From positions 1-9,422 of the forward strand of contig CAIPFS010000589.1 in NCBI GenBank assembly GCA_903864375.1: a DNA stretch of 9,422 bases, read 5' to 3'. Of the stretch, positions 6,904-9,422 are shown piece by piece (position 1 is the first letter of the stretch; every line of letters starts with the position of its first letter). The notes beneath the pieces were generated by a model, which saw nothing but the letters and a program-made list of their open reading frames with translations, was not told the origin of the DNA and ran no database searches. The position numbers and the translations under genes were made by a program. Source of the stretch: an uncultured Verrucomicrobiota bacterium (GTDB lineage Bacteria > Verrucomicrobiota > Verrucomicrobiia > Limisphaerales > UBA9464).

Positions 6904-7884
6904 CTATTTCAACGGCGGCCAGGGCAGGGTCTTACCATCGGTATCGACGATCTGAAATTCGTGAATGCCGCCGGCCTTCGGCTCTTCGTAGGTCCAGACC
7001 ACTTTCTTCTCCGGGGTGACCTCCAGCAGCTTCAGTTTTTGGTCGCCGGCGCCATAGCTGGTGATCACGGTGTTGCCATTGGGCAGGCGTTGGGCACCGC
7101 AGGGGTCCTTCAACCACGGTTCAGGCAGGTCGGCATTGGTCAGGTGCCAGACCACGGTTCCCCGGGGATCGACCTCCACCACATGGTTGCCATGGGTGCA
7201 ATTGATCAGGGTGTTGCCATTGGGAAGGCGGATGGCGGTGAAGGGCCAGCTTTCGGCGGGTTCGTCGGGCGTCTTGTATTCCCAGACGATTTCCCCGTTC
7301 GGGGCGTATTCCCGGACGACCTTGTCCAGCAGCTGTGGCACCAGATAATGGCCATTGGCCAGTTTCCGGGTCATCCGGCTCTCCATGTGGTGGTTCGTGG
7401 TCTGGCATTTGAGAGGAACCTCCAGCACGATCTTTCCTGCCGGACTGAGCTCCAGGATGCGCGGATGGTCTCCCGCCTCGGTGATGACAATATTTCCCTC
7501 AGGCGTGAGTTGAGCGGTGTTCACCTCGGATTGGGTGCCCTCCCAGGTGAATTCATTGGTTGAAAAGGCATAGCCACCGGTCTTCGTGCCATGGAGGTCG
7601 ATGGGACGGACGATGACGACGGCTCCATGCGGATGGGCGTCACTTTTGGAGAGTGCCAGGAGCAGGCGTCCATCGGGCAGGACGAATCCATCGCGGGTGG
7701 CTGCCGGATAGGTCCAGACCGTGTGTCCCGTGGCGTCGACAAATCGGGTTTCGCCTCCAAATGCTGCAAAGGCATGGGTCGGATGGATCGTGTCCGCCGG
7801 GGCCACGGAAGCGGACACGAGGAGACCCCAGACAGCGAAAACCGCCAGGCGACGTTTCGCGGAAAAAAGAATGTGCACGGGCAT
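6904..7884 (-). CDS. secreted beta-propeller protein (PQQ-like / arylsulfotransferase-like)
   Basis: 326 residues from ATG 7884. Residues 1-30 are a clear signal peptide (basic AKRR, hydrophobic LAVFAVWGLLVSASV, then APA before Asp31), so the product is exported. The mature part is a run of propeller blades with a repeated pattern of L-P-N-G-N-T followed by a V-D/T-P-x-G/K-x-V-V-W strand: LPDGRLLLAL (about 70-79), LTPEGNIVITEAG, LANGHYLVPQ, RLPNGNTLINCTHG (about 220-233) and RLPNGNTVITSYG (about 267-279), with tryptophan in I-V-W-E-Y and V-V-W-T-Y. Such folds occur in PQQ-like repeat proteins and arylsulfotransferases. I see no catalytic His set that would settle an enzyme activity, so a binding or scaffold role is equally possible. 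It has its own gap on each side: 111 bases from the pyrophosphatase, and the repeat-bearing non-coding stretch before the next gene. It is therefore probably a separate transcription unit. No clear Shine-Dalgarno precedes the ATG. Confidence 0.83.
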   Translation of the reverse strand: MPVHILFSAKRRLAVFAVWGLLVSASVAPADTIHPTHAFAAFGGETRFVDATGHTVWTYPAATRDGFVLPDGRLLLALSKSDAHPHGAVVIVRPIDLHGTKTGGYAFSTNEFTWEGTQSEVNTAQLTPEGNIVITEAGDHPRILELSPAGKIVLEVPLKCQTTNHHMESRMTRKLANGHYLVPQLLDKVVREYAPNGEIVWEYKTPDEPAESWPFTAIRLPNGNTLINCTHGNHVVEVDPRGTVVWHLTNADLPEPWLKDPCGAQRLPNGNTVITSYGAGDQKLKLLEVTPEKKVVWTYEEPKAGGIHEFQIVDTDGKTLPWPPLK

Positions 7885-7941
7885 GGGTGAAAGGTACCGA
7901 TCGCACTCCCGTTCGTCACAGGGAATATTGCGTCCTGAGTA

Positions 7942-7954
7942 CGTCCAACGGACG
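7942..7954. other. short hairpin in the 111-bp gap before the beta-propeller gene
   Basis: CGTCC (7942-7946) and GGACG (7950-7954) pair around a 3-base loop, about 40 bases after the pyrophosphatase stop. No U-tract follows on the minus strand, so it is at best a weak terminator. I see no convincing promoter for the beta-propeller gene in the rest of the gap. Confidence 0.25.
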
Positions 7955-7995
7955 GAGCCTTTCTCGCTAAATTCAGTGGATTTTCCGGGTGATGC

Positions 7996-8541
7996 CTAAT
8001 GGCCTTCCTCCCCTCCGGATTCCAGCGTCGAGGAAAAGCGAACCATCAGGCTGGAGAGGTAGGGAAGGAGCTGCTTTTTGCGGGAAACGACGCCCTCCAT
8101 CTCATAAACACCGGGCGCCACCAGCGGGTAGTGGATGACCCCCAGGAATTTTTTGGGTGCCGCCACCAGCAGCAGCGACTTTTGCTGGACCACATCGGTG
8201 ACAAAGAGGGCGGCAAAGAGGTATTGGTGAAGATCGCGGTAGCTGGCCAGCGCCGTCTGAACCTCATCCTTGCGTTTCCAGAAGGTGTCGAAGCCGAGTT
8301 CCTCAATCTGACTGACGCTGAAATGATGTCCGCCTTCAGTGTATTCCTTGCAGTCGGCGGTGATCGCCTGAGCGGCGGGCTTCGACACCAGGACCGATCC
8401 GGACCGGAACAGTTTGTCGGTGAATTCCGTGGCATTCACCCCGGAGCGGCGTTCCAGTTCTGCCAGGATTTCAACATCGCGGTGGGTGGTGGTGGGCGAT
8501 GTCAGATTCAGGGTGTCGCTCACCAGGCCGGCCAGCAACAA
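7996..8541 (-). CDS. ppaC: family II inorganic pyrophosphatase, C-terminal fragment (after frameshift)
   Basis: 181 residues from a TTG at 8541, but this is the continuation of the gene upstream, not an independent start. It opens with the end of the catalytic DHH domain: LLLAGLVSDTLNLTSPTT, in which the Asp of V-S-D-T is the fourth metal-site motif of family II pyrophosphatases. From about residue 45 it is the DHHA2 domain that closes over the substrate, ending with VVSRKKQLLPYL (about 152-162). The S-R-K-K there matches the conserved pyrophosphate-binding Arg/Lys motif. The protein ends in an acidic GGEEGH. No stop codon or lost residue is seen beyond the single break, so the fragment looks under selection. 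Joined with the 5' part it would give a complete C-terminal half of the enzyme. Confidence 0.85.
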   Translation of the reverse strand: MLLAGLVSDTLNLTSPTTTHRDVEILAELERRSGVNATEFTDKLFRSGSVLVSKPAAQAITADCKEYTEGGHHFSVSQIEELGFDTFWKRKDEVQTALASYRDLHQYLFAALFVTDVVQQKSLLLVAAPKKFLGVIHYPLVAPGVYEMEGVVSRKKQLLPYLSSLMVRFSSTLESGGEEGH

Positions 8542-9422
8542 TCCGGCGATGCCCCGGGAAGCTCCACGCCGTGCCGGAGAAAGCAGTCGGCGACAATGGT
8601 CGAGGTGGATCCGACCGGTTCATTCCGGAAAAGGATCGGATGGCCGGTGGCGAATCCTCCCAGACGGTGATGGTCCAGGACTTCAAGAATTTCGACCTGG
8701 TCGGCCCCGTGGACGGCCTGTGTCAATTCGTTGTGGTCGACCAGAATCAACTGTCGGTCGACCTTCTTGAGGAAGTCCGACTTCGACAGCATCCCCACCA
8801 CTCGTTGCTGTTCGTCGACGACCGGGAAGGCCTGGAACTGGGATTCAGCGGCGATGGATCGGGCGCCCGCGAGGGATTCCTCGGCGGAAAAGGTCAGGAA
8901 GTCTTCGCGCAGCAAGTGCTCCACCGAAATGGCGGAGCGGCACAGCATGGCGGTGGTGGCGGAGTCGTGCGGGGTGAGGATGAGGGCGACCTCGTTTTTC
9001 TGGGCCAGATCCATGATGGTCTGGGAGACCCCAAACCCGCCCGTCACCACGACCACCCGGACCCGTTTCTCGATCGCCAGTTGCTGGATGTCCTCCCGGT
9101 CGCCGACGACGACGACCAGCTTTTCCGGCTGGTAGTTGGCCAGACGCGCATGAAAGGACACCGACTTCATGGCGGCCACCATCAGGACGAGGTCCTGCTC
9201 CCGTTCCGGTTCGAAGGCGCAGATCAGTTTGGCCTCGAGCACACGGGCCAGACTGCGGAGGGAGGCGAGGATCCGGCGGGAATCAAACAAGCGATTGGGG
9301 GCCGGGAAGAAAAACTTGCTGGCCTTGAACACCGAAAGAAGGCCGCGGCAGCGGCGTTCCTGGTCCAGAACCGGCAGGACCCGGATGTTTTTATTATCCA
9401 TGATGGCCAGGGCCTCCACGAC
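8520..9422 (-). CDS. ppaC: family II (Mn-dependent) inorganic pyrophosphatase with CBS/DRTGG domains, 5' end outside window and frameshifted at 3' end
   Basis: 300 visible residues; the frame runs off the right edge, so the N-terminal metal-binding part (expected H-x-D-x-D motif) is not seen. Order of domains: end of a first CBS motif (MDNKNIRVLPVLD, residues 8-20), a DRTGG domain (about 50-165, with VVVVGDRED and VVVVTGGFG), a second CBS motif (about 170-220, with FPVVDEQQRVVGMLSKSDF), then the return to the catalytic DHH domain with LVDHNE (228-232) and EVLDHHRLGG (247-256). The enzyme hydrolyses pyrophosphate to phosphate in the cytoplasm. In characterised CBS-pyrophosphatases the CBS domains bind adenine nucleotides that inhibit or activate; the DRTGG-containing type also responds to diadenosine polyphosphates. 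The last ten residues (from ASPDCC to the TGA at 8520) are out-of-frame product of the break at 8552-8558. Confidence 0.9.
   Translation of the reverse strand, partial: VVEALAIMDNKNIRVLPVLDQERRCRGLLSVFKASKFFFPAPNRLFDSRRILASLRSLARVLEAKLICAFEPEREQDLVLMVAAMKSVSFHARLANYQPEKLVVVVGDREDIQQLAIEKRVRVVVVTGGFGVSQTIMDLAQKNEVALILTPHDSATTAMLCRSAISVEHLLREDFLTFSAEESLAGARSIAAESQFQAFPVVDEQQRVVGMLSKSDFLKKVDRQLILVDHNELTQAVHGADQVEILEVLDHHRLGGFATGHPILFRNEPVGSTSTIVADCFLRHGVELPGASPDCCWPAW
8552..8558 (-). other. ppaC: frameshift site in the pyrophosphatase gene
   Basis: At the plus-strand run ccccggg the minus strand reads ...CTT CCC GGG GCA TCG... in the upstream frame and ...GGC ATC GCC GGA TTG... in the downstream frame. 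Adding one base gives V-E-L-P-x-G-I-A-G-L-L-L-A-G, which restores the family spacing of P-x-x-I-A-G before S-D-T. The run of four G next to three C is a typical place for a lost homopolymer base. The flanking codons show no canonical slippery heptamer. Confidence 0.85.

Noticed and set aside
7885..7995. Intrinsic terminator after the pyrophosphatase
   Set aside because: The only hairpin (7942-7954) has a 5-bp stem and no following U-run.
1..9422. CRISPR array, tRNA, rRNA, insertion sequence or defence genes
   Set aside because: No regularly spaced direct repeats, no tRNA-like cloverleaf or rRNA sequence, and no transposase or defence-type protein motifs were seen on either strand.

Overview
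The window is GC-rich and every gene I can support lies on the minus strand, so gene order below runs from high to low coordinates. The combination of a planctomycete/verrucomicrobial cytochrome protein (PSCyt1-DUF1549-DUF1553), a Tat-exported DUF1501 partner, a redoxin, a haem-plus-copper monooxygenase-like protein and a CBS/DRTGG-type family II pyrophosphatase points to the Planctomycetes-Verrucomicrobia group. I favour Verrucomicrobiota, partly because the 6702-6798 inverted repeat resembles a short element I recall as common between genes there. That is an inference from memory.

Right end (9422 to 7996): a family II (Mn-dependent) inorganic pyrophosphatase with regulatory CBS and DRTGG domains. 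Its 5' end lies outside the window. The gene is split into two reading frames by a one-base discrepancy at 8552-8558. All catalytic landmarks visible in the window are preserved on either side of the break.

Middle right (7884 to 6904): a secreted beta-propeller protein of the PQQ-like/arylsulfotransferase-like kind, with a signal peptide and repeated L-P-N-G-N-T motifs.

Middle (about 6893 to 6435): a non-coding stretch with a 97-bp REP-like inverted repeat, several small hairpins, and an AT-rich 8+8 palindrome just before a good ribosome binding site and ATG (6434). An open frame runs through it, continuous with the big gene below, but I do not believe that part is translated.

Left two thirds (about 6434 to 1): a tightly packed four-gene operon. 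The order is the large PSCyt1-DUF1549-DUF1553 protein, the DUF1501 protein (1-bp gap), a secreted redoxin (8-bp gap) and a haem c/copper type II monooxygenase-like protein (ATGA overlap, cut by the left window edge). All four carry export signals. The set therefore looks like a co-translated cell-envelope or periplasmic electron-transfer/oxidation module of unknown substrate. The redoxin and cytochrome-monooxygenase halves resemble a domain series I recall as a single polypeptide in related bacteria; here they are separate, overlapping genes.

Two independent places (the PSCyt1 gene start and the pyrophosphatase) look as if one base is missing. That may mean draft-assembly errors rather than real mutations. 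I see no CRISPR array, tRNA, rRNA, transposase or defence system in this window.
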